Source: Halocaridina rubra
Lineage: Eukaryota > Arthropoda > Malacostraca > Decapoda > Atyidae
DNA: 64,000 nt
Direction of reading: 5' to 3'
NCBI GenBank assembly: GCA_037179515.1
Contig: JAXCGZ010017036.1
Location: 26,001-90,000, forward strand
Shown here: in pieces, positions 1 through 14,500 of the stretch
Numbering within the stretch: position 1 is the stretch's first letter
How the letters are laid out: every line of letters starts with the position of its first letter
The notes under the pieces: model-generated
Told to the model about the DNA's origin: nothing
The model's input: the letters and a program-made list of their open reading frames with translations, nothing else
Database searches by the model: none
Made by a program: the position numbers and the translations under genes

Positions 1-745
1 TTCACAGTGTGGCGCACAGTGATATACATGCTGTGCTCTTAATTTCTCTCCCAGCTGACATGTCTCAGCCTTCGTGAACGAAGTTTCAGCAACTTTCCCT
101 CGGAGTCAGAATACATGGGACAACTCTTACTGTGGGGTGCATTGCCTATACGGGGATGTGGGAGAGGTGGGATACTCTGAGCGTGGCCGGAGCCTGAGGC
201 GTCTCTCTCGGCGTCGCTTGCCTTTAAGCTTCTCGAAGTTTCTTCTACCTCGGACATTGCTTCCTGAGATGCATTAATATTACTTTTTCCTTATCTCTTC
301 ACTGTAATTACGGCATGGATTCATCCCGAGCTGATCACCACTGACGTATGGGCCTTCCCTCCATACGATAAAGCTGAATAACACCGGATTGTCTAAATTT
401 TAGGTTTGGTAGCATGGTCGGTAATAACAGATATGCATCGTCTTCTTTAGACTTATTTATTAAGAGATTACACGTAATTTACACCTCAAAGCTCCCGTTC
501 CTACACCTCACAGTTCCTCGCCCCCTCAGGGGGAAACTTCTATATAGATCGTAGTTCTGCCCCCAGCAAGGCCTAACTTCCAACTGACGCTCTCGTGTAT
601 GCTCTACTCTCTGGTGGGTGAATTTTAAGTTAAGCACTCTGCCCTCTACCGGCTCTTGGCGTCTATGTGAGAGGCCTAAAATCATAACAATGTATCTAGT
701 TGTCCAACACATCCAGCCCAGATATTACATGGTGAATGTCAGTAA
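1..745. repeat. Dispersed repeat R1, copy 1 (possible LTR-like)
   Basis: This stretch shares clear but diverged blocks with 16990-17655, and its distal part also with 17885-18170. Shared blocks include ATGCATCGT, CCTCAAAGCTCCC, a CCCCT..GGGGGA hairpin-like motif, GTTCTGCCCCC.GCAA and CTCTGCC.TCTA. No long reading frame looks coding. The three copies seem to end near an ACAA/ACA motif, as an LTR might, but the left end is off the window and no polyprotein is seen nearby. The LTR nature is only a guess; the repeat relationship is visible directly. Confidence 0.55.
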
Positions 746-950
746 CAACACTTGACTTTCCTTATGAAAAAGGCGAATTGGCGATTGTTATGCGGCCTCG
801 GCAGTGGGGGAGGGATGCAACTCGCCAACTCATCATATGTGTGCGTGTGTCTGTTTGAGTCTTTGTATGTATGTGATTACCTAATTGTGTTTACGGGAAA
901 GAGCCCAAAGCTCGTATCTTCCCGTTCTCCTGATCGGTTCCATTTTAGAC

Positions 951-3773
951 TTAGTGATACTTATCATACCTGTCCTTAAAACTATGGATTGAGATAGCAT
1001 TAACTACCTCCTCGCTTAGCGAATTCCAATTATCAACTACTCTTACACTGAAAAAGTATTTCCTTACATCCTGCAAAGAAGTTTTCTTACGAAGCTTCAA
1101 ACTATGACCTCTAGTTCTGGAGCCAGCCATATCAAAATATCGATCCCTATCCACTCTATCATAACCATGAAGGAATTTAAAGACTGTCACCATATCCCCC
1201 CTCACTCTTCTAGCTTCGAGTGATGGTAAGTCTAATTCCCTCAGCCTCTCATCATAACTGAGATTGCGTATTTCTGGCACCAGTTTCGTGGCATGTCATT
1301 GAACTTTTTCAAGCTTAGCTATGTGCTTTTTCAAGTGCGGATTCCAAAAGGGGGCTGCATATTCGAGTTTTGGCCTCACATAGGTTACATAAATATTTCA
1401 GAACATTTCCTTGTCCATGTGCCTGAAGGCTACCCTTACATTTGATAAGAATGCATATGCTGCCCTTACTATGCCATTTATATGTATTTCTGGAGACAAA
1501 TCTGCCAGTATGTTTACTCCTAGATCTCTCTCATTTTCTGTCTCTTGAAGTTGTACTCCTGCCACCGAGTAGTCAAGCTTGGGCCTTCTTGCACTTGTAC
1601 CCATTCTCATTACCTTACATTTTGAAGTATTGAATTTCATTAGCCACTTTTCTGACCACTCATGCAGATTATTTAGATCCTCCTGAAGTTCTCTACCACT
1701 GTTCTCGTTTTTTACTTTCTTCACAATCTTTGCATCATCTGCAAACATATTCATGAATGAATTTACAGACTCTGGTAGGTCATTTACATATACAAGGAAC
1801 AAAAGTGGCCCTAAAACTGAACCCTGTGGAACTCCACTACTAACTCTTCTCCATTCAGACACTGAGTGTCTTACTCTAACCCTCTGTTCCCTTCCTTCTA
1901 AGTAAGTTTTTATCCATTCCAAAACATTTCCACCTATTCTAGCCATTGATTGCAGCTTCCTAATAAGTCTCCCATGTGGAACAGTGTCAAACGCTTTCTG
2001 GAAGTCTAGGAATATGCAATCTGCCCAGCCCTCTCTTTCCTGTAAGATTTGGCTTACCTCTTCATAAACTTCTAATAAGTTTGTTACTGTTGATCTACCT
2101 TCTCTGAAGCCATGTTGCCTCACTGACAAAAAGTTGAAGGATTCCAAGTGAAGAGAGATATGTTTCCTTAGTAGTTTCTCCATAACTTTGCAAACTATGC
2201 TGGTCAAGGAAACTGGTCTATAGTTCAGAGCCATATCCCTCCTTCCCTTTTTGAAGATAGGTATCACATTTGCTTGTTTCCAGCATCTTGAAATCTCCCC
2301 CGACTCCAGTGACTCCTTAAATATGATACTTAGTGCCACTGATATTGTGTTTGCGCATTTTTTAAGCACATGAGGGGATATGTCATCAGGACCTGTAGCT
2401 TTATGAACATCTAAATCCATCAGCGCTTTGCATACCTCTGTGGCTGTAAGGTTGATGTTCTCTAATACCGGCCCTTGAGCTTCTATCACTGCAATCTGAG
2501 GGGGTGGGGTATTTTCTACTGTAAATACTGACTGAAACTCCTTGTTCAATTCTTTGCAGATCTCTTCATCCGTCTCAGTGATGCTTCCATCCGCTCTCTT
2601 TAGCCTTAAAACCTGTTCTTTTACCTTCAGTTTTCCTCTGATAAAGCTGTGGAAAAGCTTGGGATTTTCTTTAGCCTTCCTGGTGATGTCCCTCTCATAG
2701 TCTCTCTCTGCCTCTCTCCTTTTACTTAAGTAGTCATTTCTTGCTCTTTTGTAGGTTTGCCAGGCATTTATGTTTTTTCTCCTCCTATGCCTTTTCCAGC
2801 ATTTGTCTCTCCACTCCTTAGCTCTTTTACACCCATTATCGAACCATTTCTCTCTGGCATGAATTACACCTACTTTGGTGACAGGTATGCAGCAATCTAC
2901 TATCTTCCCATATTTCTCACAAAAGATGTCATACATTTCTTGTACAGATTTGTTGTAAAATAAGGTTCTCCAGTCAATAACTGCAAAAAGCTCATTCATT
3001 TTGATGTAATCTCCTTTCGGATAGTTCCTCCTCATGTCTTCAGTGCCTCTACTCTCAGGAAGAATATCTTCAATGATATACTCCATCAACAACACACAGT
3101 GGTCACTCTTTCCAATTGGTGGTTCATACTCAATTTTTTCAATATCCAACACATTATCTGTGAACACTAGATCAAGTAGTGATGGCTCATCCCCACCCCT
3201 GGCCCTTGTTGGTTCCATTACATGTTGGTGTAGGAAATTCCCTTGTACGCAATCTAGGAATCTTGCCCCGAATGAGTCCTCACCACTGTGTTGGTCAAGA
3301 TTTATCCAATCTATCTCTTTATGATTAAAGTCTCCCATAATCAAAATCCTACATTTTTTTTCCCGTGCCATGTTAACAACTGAGTTTATGACTTCAATAG
3401 TACCTATATGACTTTCCTCATAAGCTTCAAGCCTATTTTGGTTCCTTGGTGGGTTGTATACAACAGTTATTATAATGCTCTCTGACCCAGTATTTATGCG
3501 AGCAACAAGAAATTCCTTGAACTCACTTTCTATAGCCAAGTTTATTTCTTCAACTTGAATCCTTTCACTTATGAGCAGTGCTATCCCTCCACCAGTCCTC
3601 TCAGATCTTTCAACCCTTAGTATTCTGAAGCCCTTAGGAAAATCTGTGACACTGTTTATGTCCTCACTCATCTTAGTCTCTGTAATTGCTACTATATCTG
3701 CCTTACTGTTGTGAATCCTATCTTTTAATTCTACTGCCTTACCAGCTAATCCATCAGCATTTGTGTATAACAA
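951..3773 (-). pseudogene. LINE family B ORF2 (endonuclease-reverse transcriptase), two nonsense codons
   Basis: The frame codes for an endonuclease-RT polyprotein used for target-primed reverse transcription. In order it shows the endonuclease start (LYTNADGL), a catalytic-type GDFNHKEIDW block, a SDHC block, RT motifs TGPDDISP, YRPVSLTS and LDFQKAFDTVPH, SGVPQGSVLGPLLF, the FADD active site, and the conserved C-terminal domain. The first 791 codons are open. An AGA-to-TGA change at 1398-1400 truncates the RT C-terminal region, and a second AGA-to-TGA lies near 1297; no frameshift is seen. The same frame extends slightly upstream of the first ATG (LRL-LYTNADG) and overlaps the end of ORF1 near 3778-3938. 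The endonuclease and RT core are intact, but a full-length protein cannot be made. Confidence 0.9.
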
Positions 3774-3777
3774 TCTT

Positions 3778-3938
3778 AATGAGGCCCCATCCCCTGATCT
3801 TCTGTCATTATCTTCTTTATCTCCCCTTTGTTTGGAAGAACTCTGTAATGAAAATTTTTCTTCTCTTCTTCATTTCTTTCCTCATTTAACCTTCTTGCCT
3901 CTTGCAACAAGTTTTTGATCTTTCCCATCTCTTCCTGT
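3778..3938 (-). pseudogene. LINE family B ORF1 3' remnant
   Basis: Only the C-terminal end of ORF1 is left. It reads through an RVLPNKGEIKKIMT-like tail and stops just inside the ORF2 region. The copy at 50945-51151 keeps more of it: a charged, helix-prone segment (QEEMGKIKNLLQEARRLNKE). The function of this LINE ORF1 is not known from sequence; RNA binding is usual for LINE ORF1 proteins but no domain is visible here. Confidence 0.6.
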
Positions 3939-3940
3939 GT

Positions 3941-4710
<770 letters not shown>

Positions 4711-4857
4711 TATAGTAATTAGTCGTATAATTACTAACTTGTTTACTTATTTATTCATTTATTTGATTTTTATTTACTAATTAATGTACTTATTGGTACT
4801 GATAGTAGAACTGACATATGCAAGTTTGTTCACGTACTGAAGCTCCAGGTGTTCTTG

Positions 4858-4971
<114 letters not shown>

Positions 4972-5228
4972 GAGGGAGAGTTACTGATCAATAGAACCGG
5001 CACAGATAGATATGCTTGCTCTCGTGTCAGAGCTCGTGATTTACCATTTTCCACATTGGCCTACCATTTTCCAATTGTGTATTTGCTTTGCCCTCATAGT
5101 TGACAAGGGCTACGAGAAGACAGCCATCGGTAATGTCACTCCTATATCCTCATAATGATTAAGTGATTTTTTTTTCTAGTTGGTGTCAAAATATGAAAGG
5201 GTACTTGTAGGCTGTTTGTTCATTGGTT

Positions 5229-5230
<2 letters not shown>

Positions 5231-5302
<72 letters not shown>
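5231..5302. repeat. Microsatellite (CT)n(CA)n
   Basis: A pure CT run to about 5294, ending in a short CA run. Confidence 0.98.
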
Positions 5303-5303
<1 letters not shown>

Positions 5304-6652
5304 TGTTTGTTAACAGATCATTTTGTGAGTGTTTTTATAGGATTGTTGTGCCTCCCATGAAGGACAAGTGCAATACATTCTGCTTGAGGAAAACTTTAAA
5401 TTTTTCTGTCATAACACAGATCACTTACTTAAATTAATATGATGGTTCATTGTCTTAGGAAAATAAGTTGACAGTAAAGAATATTGTAATATTCAAGTAT
5501 CTAAAAAAAAAAAAAAAAAAAGAAACTCTTCAACAAATATAAAAAGAATATGTCAAGTTGAGTGAGTGCAAAGGCCTGAAAGAGGATAGGAGAAAAATGA
5601 AAACCTGGCAAGAAGACATGAAAGAATCAACTCCGAAATGAGAGACTAGAATCAAAGGGGGGTTGGGGGAATTTGAATAAAGAATATGTACAAATGAATG
5701 AAAGAAGTGAACAAATGAAACCTGGAAAGAAAAGATGAAAAGTATAGGCATGGCAAGAGGGGAAAAATTATTTTTGAAATAGAGATGAGAGAGAAACAAA
5801 GACAACCAGAGAAAGTAATACGATAAATAGAAGAAAGGCTAGTTTTGCATGAGCGTTGAAAGAGAATAGGAAATACGTTAGCCAAACTTGCAATTAGAAA
5901 AAAAAATAAACATGAAAAAAATGAAATGTAAGAAATGAAATTGAGAGTTAGCTTGTGAAAAAAAAAGAAGCCTTGTGTAAAATATGGGAGAGATCATGGA
6001 AAGATAAAAAAAAAAAATGGGAAAGAGGAAATAAAAGAGATAAAAATGTAAAAGAGGACATCTAGGAAACGAAATTTGTCCATGTAATTCGTGAGTACAA
6101 AAAAAAGAAGAATCTATACACACATATATCATATTTGATGCCTTGCCGTTATTAGGGAGCGTCTTTGCGTTTCCTAATCCTTTGGATTTGGACTCTTTCA
6201 GTAAGGAAGGGGTGAGAATTCCAGCTCCTTGGGGGAACAAGCCTGCTCAACGCGGTGAAGGTCGCAAGATTGGGTCCAAAACCAACTACTGACTAACGAT
6301 GCCCTATGAAAACTGGCAAAGCTGTCGATAGAGAATATATGAACGGGAAAAAGTTTTCCTCGGAACTCGGTTTAAATTCGCAGGAAGTTTATTTCAAATG
6401 AAATCATATTAGCGTTTTCGTTTTCATGACTAAGTCATCTCATAATAATAATGATAAAGTATTCACAAGATAGTAGGGAATCAATGTTCCTTTGGAATAT
6501 GAATTCAGTTGCAAGTTTTACGTCCAGGTGGATAATTATATGAATTTCTCTGTCTCTGTGATCTTTTTTGTAGTATAGGTTGAGAATAAAAGGAATATAT
6601 TGTTTTATATTGGCCGGAAATTCCATTCCCGATAACATTATAAAGCTGGTTT

Positions 6653-6653
<1 letters not shown>
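5303..6653. other. Unassigned, with purine-rich strand bias
   Basis: No gene is supported. An A18-19 run lies at 5503-5521. From about 5520 to 6110 the plus strand is strongly purine-rich (GAAA/AATG/GAGA words), so minus-strand frames of Phe, Ser and Leu arise by composition and are not treated as genes. Confidence 0.5.

Positions 6654-6719
<66 letters not shown>
6654..6719. repeat. Microsatellite (TA)n
   Basis: A pure TA run of about 65 bp. Confidence 0.98.
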
Positions 6720-6725
<6 letters not shown>

Positions 6726-7240
6726 ACAGTTATTCTCGAGAAGCTCTTGAATGAATGTGTTGAATATTAGCATGTAATATTTTGACTATTTAGGGAAAAT
6801 AGGGCCCACCGGAGTACCTCAGTGCTTACAAGTAGATTTGTCTACTTCTCCTCGGAGGTAATTGAAAATTGGTAGATGAATATACTCGTAAGCTATAAAG
6901 TACTCCGTTGTTTCCTGCTTTTCCCTTCGTAATTAATATATTTTTTATGAGTATGACACCAGGATGGGCGAAAAAAAATTGCCCTCATCGGGCCTGGGCA
7001 CGAAGACACACAAAGCAAAGAGTAACATTTGGTTAGTGTTGTGGCTTGTCAGATGTGAAGGGTTAATGAGAAGTGTGTATCGAATATGCAATAAAATTCT
7101 GTGCAACTGTAGGCATAGAAAGGGACCGTAACTGAAGGAAGACTTTAACACCGCGCTGTCCAGGACAATCCTATTTTAGTCTAAAAGACCAAATCATGTT
7201 TAACTGCAATAACAAAAAGACATTTTATTTAATCAGAGAT
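6720..7240. other. Unassigned DNA
   Basis: I see no coding sequence, recognised repeat or RNA gene here. Confidence 0.4.
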
Positions 7241-7244
7241 AAAG

Positions 7245-8031
<787 letters not shown>

Positions 8032-8033
8032 CA

Positions 8034-8210
8034 ATTATACACGAAATGCGCGTGAATATATTATGTTTGTTCTCCTTGGAATAGGATTTTGTTTTACTCT
8101 AACAAGAGACAATATTATGTCTCTGGGTTTGCCACCCTATTGCTTAATCTGTTTGTATCATCCCCTGCAGTTCGTCTTAGAAAACATCGTTGCAGAGGTT
8201 TTCTCGCAAG
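8034..8210 (-). repeat. Dispersed repeat R4, copy 1
   Basis: The reverse complement of this stretch matches 40437-40590, 40720-40880 and 41525-41697. Shared words include CTTGCGAGA, AACCTCTG, TTTCTAAGACGA, GATACAAACAGATTAAG, AAAATCCTATTC and GCGCATTTCGTGAATA. Three of the four copies abut a long (TA)n array. No coding potential is seen; the class (SINE, MITE or other) is unknown. Confidence 0.7.
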
Positions 8211-8221
8211 AATTCATTTTG

Positions 8222-8275
8222 CACTACACCACAGAAGGTTAAATGGAATCCAACCTTATAGCTTATATCTAGCTA
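8222..8275 (-). repeat. Inverted partial copy of the tRNA-like repeat unit R3
   Basis: Reading ACTACACCACAGAAGG then ATCCAACCTTATAGCTTATA, this is the reverse complement of the segment at about 8415-8473. It joins R4 to the direct R3 array and creates an inverted repeat around the first unit. Confidence 0.75.
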
Positions 8276-8453
8276 TATGTAATGTGCTTATTTAGTATTT
8301 CATGGCCCGAATGAGATTGGGAATTGAATTAAATGCTAAAATGAAGCCACGAGTGAGGTTGGGGAATCTGTAATATGAACATAGTGGCATTCAGATTGAA
8401 TGCATTCATTCCTAAGTATAGCAGATATAAGCTATAAGGTTGGATTCCTTTTA

Positions 8454-8525
8454 ACCCTCTGTGGTGTAGTGGTAGCGCCTTGACTTAGTAATCATAAGTC
8501 CTAGGTTCGAGTCCCGGTCGGGGTA
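8454..8525 (+). other. tRNA-like sequence of R3 unit 1
   Basis: This 72-nt block has the right size and layout for a tRNA: partly paired acceptor ends (ACC.. with ..GGGGT), an A-box-like D arm, a GACTTA/TAAGTC stem around a 7-base loop GTAATCA, and a T arm with a perfect B-box consensus GGTTCGAGTCC. The T stem and acceptor stem carry mismatches and the block sits in a repeat, so I read it as a tRNA-derived SINE head rather than a working tRNA gene. Confidence 0.6.
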
Positions 8526-8734
8526 GAGCATGATTCATGTTTTCACATATGTAATGTGCTTATTTGGTATTTCATGGCCCGAATGAGATTGGGAATTGAA
8601 TTAAATGCTAAAATGAAGCCACGAGTGAGGTTGGGGAATCTGTAATATGAACATAGTGGCATTCAGATAGAATGCGTTCATTCCTAAGTATAGCAGATAT
8701 AAGCTATAAGGTTGGATTCCTTTTAACCTTCTGT

Positions 8735-8966
8735 GGTGTAGTGGTAGCGGTAGTCGCCGTGGCTCAGTCGGTAGCGTCTCCGACTCTGAGGCGTCAGGTC
8801 GAGGGTTCGCGCCCCGTCACGGTCTGAGGTTAGCAAAGGCATGCACTCAGCGTAAGGATTACATCTGCCAAAACAAGTCCTTCGCAAGAAGGCAACCGTC
8901 CTAGCCCTTGGTTGATAAGGGAGTCCGTGATGTAAAACCGGAACCGGAACCGGTGTAGTGGTAGCG
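8735..8966 (+). mobile_element. tRNA-derived SINE-2 with 15-bp target-site duplication
   Basis: A 202-bp element (8750-8951) interrupts the tRNA-like part of an R3 unit. It is flanked by a perfect 15-bp duplication, GGTGTAGTGGTAGCG, at 8735-8749 and 8952-8966. The head carries pol III-type A box (TGGCTCAGTCGG) and B box (GGTTCGCGCCCC); the tail is a short (AACCGG)n repeat. Part of the body (complement of CACGGACTCCC..AAGGGCTAGGA) recurs in inverted orientation at about 31490-31545 and 32383-32435. The TSD and pol III boxes make the SINE call firm. Confidence 0.9.
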
Positions 8967-9214
8967 CCTTGACTTAGTAATCATAAGTCCTAGGTTCGAG
9001 TCCCGGTCGGGGTAAAGAATGATTCATGATTTCACATATGTAATGTGCTTATTTGGTATTCCATGACCCGAATGAGATTGGGAATTGAAGTAAATGCTAA
9101 AATGAAGCCACGAGTGAGGTTGGGGAATCTGTAATATGAATATAGTGGCATTCAGATAGAATGCGTTCATTCCTAAGTATAGCAGATATAAGCTATAAGG
9201 TTGGATTCCTTTTA

Positions 9215-9286
9215 ACCTTCTGTGGTGTAGTGGTAGCGCCTTGACTTAGTAATCATAAGTCCTAGGTTCGAGTCCCGGTCGGGGTA
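9215..9286 (+). other. tRNA-like sequence of R3 unit 3
   Basis: Same 72-nt tRNA-like block as at 8454, with intact A- and B-box consensus. Directly downstream, GATTCAT passes into the (TA)n array. Confidence 0.6.
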
Positions 9287-9294
9287 AAGAATGA

Positions 9295-9428
<134 letters not shown>

Positions 9429-9564
9429 AGGTCTCTCTAGGGAAAAATAAAAAAGTTGACATATTTTATGACGTCCCTTTGGGCCCCTCAAACCTCACCT
9501 CCCACACCCTTTATCATCAGCACACATAGGGATAGAAGGTAGATTGATAGAGAGACAGATAGAG

Positions 9565-10446
<882 letters not shown>

Positions 10447-10510
10447 GTTCCTGGGTTCATCCAGTGAGGACGTGCTTCCAGTAGCTCTAGTCTTGACCAT
10501 ACTTAGTACA

Positions 10511-11502
10511 ATGGAGAGTGGTGGTGTTCTTTGTGCTGGTGGTGTTAGTGGTAGTGGTGTTGGTGGTGGTGTCGTTGTTGGTGCTGTTTGTGGCTGTGCT
10601 GGGGATTTGTCCTCGTCTGACGCAAGCAAACTCATTTTTAATTTAAGAAATGAGTTGGCCGCAGTCAGGCAGGAGGTTAGATCCTTAGCTGAGGAGAACA
10701 GGGATCTGAGAGGTAAGGTAGAGGTGTTAAGCAGGAAGGGACAATTGAATAGAGAAGACGACTGGAAAGTTGTGAATAAGGGTTCTACGAAGATGGTTCT
10801 TAAGAAAAATGATACTTTTAGACTACAAGTTGCTAATTCATTTAGTTCACTTAGAGATGAAGGTGACAGTGGCGGCAGTAATTCTTCAGGACCCATAGAG
10901 TCAGATAGGTGTACTAGCGATCGTAAAAATGGAAGTGGGAAAAGCTCTCAGGTCAAGAGCCTAGGTAAGTCTCCCAAGGTCGGAGTAACCCATCCTCCGG
11001 ATAAGTCTCGTTCTTTGGTAATTGTAGGGGATTCACTATGCAGATATGTAGACAGGAAACTCAGGCATAGAGTTAGAGGAAAATATTTTTTCCCTGGAGC
11101 AGGTATGAAGAAGGTGGGTGAGTCAATAAATAGCTGGATTGAGAAAAAAGATGTTGTTTGTTTGATAGCTGGGGGAAATGACGTGCAGGATGGTAGAAGC
11201 GAAGAGCTGATTAGGTTGTATAGACAAGCCCTGGATAAGATCAGGAAAAGGGGTGCAGTTCCTGTGATGTGTGGTATTCTCCCTAGGCTTAGCCAAAGTT
11301 CAGAGTGGTGGTTTTGAGCTATAGGAGTAAATGCTAGGATGAAAGTCTTCTGTCGGGAGAATAATATAGGTTTTATAGACGGGTGGGATCACTTCACTAG
11401 TCGTAAGCATATGTATGCAAGGGATGGAGTGCATCTTTCTAATTCAGGTGTCTCGGTATTGGCTGGTATGATAGACAGAGAGGTAGGGGGGTTTTGTTAG
11501 AC
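10511..11502 (+). pseudogene. LINE family A ORF1 (coiled coil + SGNH/GDSL esterase-like), nonsense at codon 269
   Basis: The ATG at 10511 (MESGGVLCAGG) is preferred over upstream near-cognate starts. The order is a Gly/Val-rich N-terminus, a leucine-rich coiled-coil segment (residues about 40-74), a linker, and an SGNH/GDSL hydrolase-like domain with the GDS nucleophile block (about 173-175) and a GGND block (221-224). A CGA-to-TGA change just after EWWF ends the frame at 11317, before the DGVH block that would supply the catalytic Asp-His. The sequence past the stop stays recognisable to the TAG near 11500. Esterase domains in ORF1 are known in CR1-like LINEs; the role in transposition is not settled. 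Confidence 0.85.
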
Positions 11503-11509
11503 ACAAATA

Positions 11510-14500
11510 ATGAAATGATTAATACTTGTGCAGAGAAATTAGTCAGTAAGGGTTCAGTAAATAGTGGGTCAAATAACTAGGAGTCTAAGGATAAGAACCA
11601 TTTGTTACATAGAACAAATATTAACAAAAAGAATAGCCACAAGAAGGGTAAAGCTAGAGAAAGTTTAAAAGTATATTATACAAATAGCCGTAGTTTAGGT
11701 AACAAGATAGAAGAACTGAGAGCCATAGTATGTAGTGAGAGACCTTAAAGCTGAGTACATTATTACAGGATATAAACTTTATAATGCTGATCGTAGTGCA
11801 GATAGAAGAGGGGGAGGGGTAATTATGTATATTAAAGATAGCCTCAGAAGCTGCATTAAGTCTGGAATTAAGACAAATCTAAATTCAGAAACCTTATGGG
11901 TTGAAATTAAAAATAATATAGAAAGTCTAGTTGTAGGAGTAGTCTACAGACCACCTGATCTAGACAATATAGAGTCGCAAGTTATATACGATGAAATTTC
12001 TAAAGTGACCAGGTCAAATAGAGTTTGCATTGTAGGCGATTTTAATTTTAGACATATTAATTGGGAAACCATAACAGATGATAGTAGCTCTAAGGAGTTT
12101 TTGGAAGTAGTAGAAGACAATTTCCTTTCTCAGCATGTACTTGAAGCAACACGGGGGGTGAATACATTAGATTTAGTTCTTAGTAATAGAGAGAATATGG
12201 TTACAAATTTAGAAGTTGGTGAAAAATTGGGCAACAGTGACCATGATTCCATTAGATTTAACATAATTTTCAAGGAAACTATAAAGGAAAATAAGAATAT
12301 TGTTCCAAACTTTAGAGCAGGAGATTTTGAGGGCTTAAAAACTAAATTATCTAATGAGGTGTGGGAAGGGATTTCTGGGGTACAGATGTGGGTAGTTAAT
12401 CCAGCAGGTCAGGTCGCAGGTAGCGGATTACCCCGAAATTTGAGTACCACATGCCAAGGATTATCACAAGATAAGATCAATACATTAAATTCTCTCACAG
12501 GAAAGAACAGCAGTCCGTCAGTTAATATAAATTTGGATGAACAAACAAAAACAAACAAACAAACTTTATTTCCATTTCAATACAATGGGTATTCGTCAGC
12601 CAGGGCAAGCCCCAACCCCCCACTGTGGTGTCCAACCACAGCAGTTCCTGCCAGTAAACAGCTTAAACTCTCGGCCTTGGACGGGAACCGATCTTTCGAC
12701 CTCGTGAATGCGAAGCCAGCGCGTTACCACTGTACTAGCCAGCAGGAATATAACAATTTTGTCATGACTCTTAAGAATAGTCAGAGAGACTATATTCCCA
12801 TGAAACATTGCAGATCAAGAAAAAATGACCCTAAATGGATGAACAATAGAATAAAGAATCTTATAGGTATTAAAAGAGGAATATACAGGAAACTAAAAAG
12901 AGGTGAAGAGCAGGTGAGGCAGCAATATATACAGTTAAACAGGGAAGTTAAAAAGATAGTTAGAGAGTCGAAAAGAAAATACGAAGTTAGAATAGCAGGA
13001 GAAGCTAAAGAAAATCCTAAAGGGTTTTATCAACATTATCAAACAAAATTTAAGGAAAAAGTCGGACCAATTGAAGTAGCCAATGGCCATATCACAGATG
13101 ACGATAAAGTGATGTGTACATGTTTAAATGATTATTTCTTATCTGTATTTACCAATGAAAACTTGGAAAATATTCCGGAAGTAGAATCCATTTACAGAGA
13201 CAGTCCCGATAATATACTTAGTTCAATAAATATTACGAGAGAGGAGGTAATAAAAAAAATAGATAAATTAAAGGCTCATAAATCTCCGGGACCTGATGGA
13301 ATATATGCTAGAATATTAAAGGAATGCAAGGAAGAGCTTAGTTGTCCTCTAACTGCATTATTTAATAATTCAATAAAATTAGGATCGGTACCCATGGAGT
13401 GGAAATTGGCAGATGTGGTACCAATATTTAAAAAAGGAGAACGTGTTAAAAAGAATAATTATAGGCCGGTAAGTTTAACGTCAACAGTGGGTAAGATTCT
13501 AGAATCCATAATTGCAAATAAAATAAGGGCACATCTAGAATTACACAGACTGATAAAACTTTCACAACACGGGTTTCTTAAGGGTTTTTCGTGCCTTACA
13601 AACTTACTGTCTTTTTATTCAGAAGTTTACGAGGCAGTAGATTGTGGCAAAGAATATGATACAATATATCTAGATTTTAGCAAAGCTTTTGATAGAGTTC
13701 CTCACAAAAGATTAGTTAAAAAGCTGGAAGCTCATGGTATAGGAGGAGCTGTGCTCAGATGGATCAAACAATGGTTAAAAGACAGAAAACAGAGGGTTTG
13801 CATAAATGGAGAGAAATCAGAGTGGGGCTCGGTTACTAGCGGGGTACCACAAGGCTCGGTACTGGGTCCCCTATTATTCATCGTATATCTAAATGATCTG
13901 GATTCGGATATCAGTAGTAACCTAAGTAAATTCGCAGACGACACTAAAATAGGTAGAACTATAAATGGAAAAGAAGACATTCATGCTTTACAGGAAGATC
14001 TAAATAGATTATCTGAATGGTCGGACAAATGGCAAATGGAATTTAATGTTGAAAAATGTAAAGTAGTTAAAATGGGTACTATAAAAGACAATACTAGTTA
14101 TAAGCTAAATAACCATGAAATCATGAGTTCTCAGTGTGAAAGGGATTTGGGAGTTCTTGTGAGAAGTAGTCTTAAGCCAAGAGAGCAATGCACAGCAGTC
14201 AGAAATAAAGCAAACAGAATTTTAGGATTTATCTCAAGAAGCGTCAGCAATAGGACGGAAAAAGTTATTTTGCAGCTCTATCTTGCATTAGTTAGGCCCC
14301 ATTTAGATTATGCTGTGCAATTCTGGTCACCCTATTATAGAATGGAAATTGAATCCTTGGAGAGAGTGCAGCGAAGAATGACCAAGATGATACACAATAT
14401 CAGAAATCTACCATATGAGGACAGATTAAAAAAACTTAATCTACATTCTCTAGAGAGGCGAAGAGTTAGGGGGGATATGATTGAAGTGTATAAATGGTTT

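Larger units (their letters stand above)
873..3940 (-). mobile_element. Non-LTR retrotransposon, family B copy 1 (CR1/Rex1-like, 5'-truncated)
   Basis: This is a minus-strand LINE. On the element strand it runs from the tail of an ORF1, through apurinic-endonuclease and reverse-transcriptase coding sequence, to a short 3' end of the form AATTAGGTAATCAC. The 5' end is lost: similarity with the copy at 48037-51175 stops near 3940, where GT- and GA-rich simple sequence begins. The C-terminal region after the RT (RGDMVTVFKFLHGYDRVDRD, then DVRKYFFS and VVDNWN) is typical of CR1/Rex1-Babar-type elements; the exact clade is an inference. Its 3' end abuts GT-rich sequence. Confidence 0.9.

Noticed and set aside
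3034..3324. A 96-codon antisense frame repeated at 50179-50469 and 56276-56566
   Set aside because: It is antisense to the LINE family B endonuclease; its conservation follows from copy identity, not from selection on the antisense frame.
5530..6240. Overlapping minus-strand frames rich in Phe, Ser and Leu
   Set aside because: Explained by the purine-rich plus strand; no consistent protein features.
8454..8525. Functional tRNA gene
   Set aside because: B box and stems are good, but T-stem and acceptor mismatches, and the presence of many copies in tandem repeat units, fit a tRNA-derived repeat better. A covariance-model scan would settle it.
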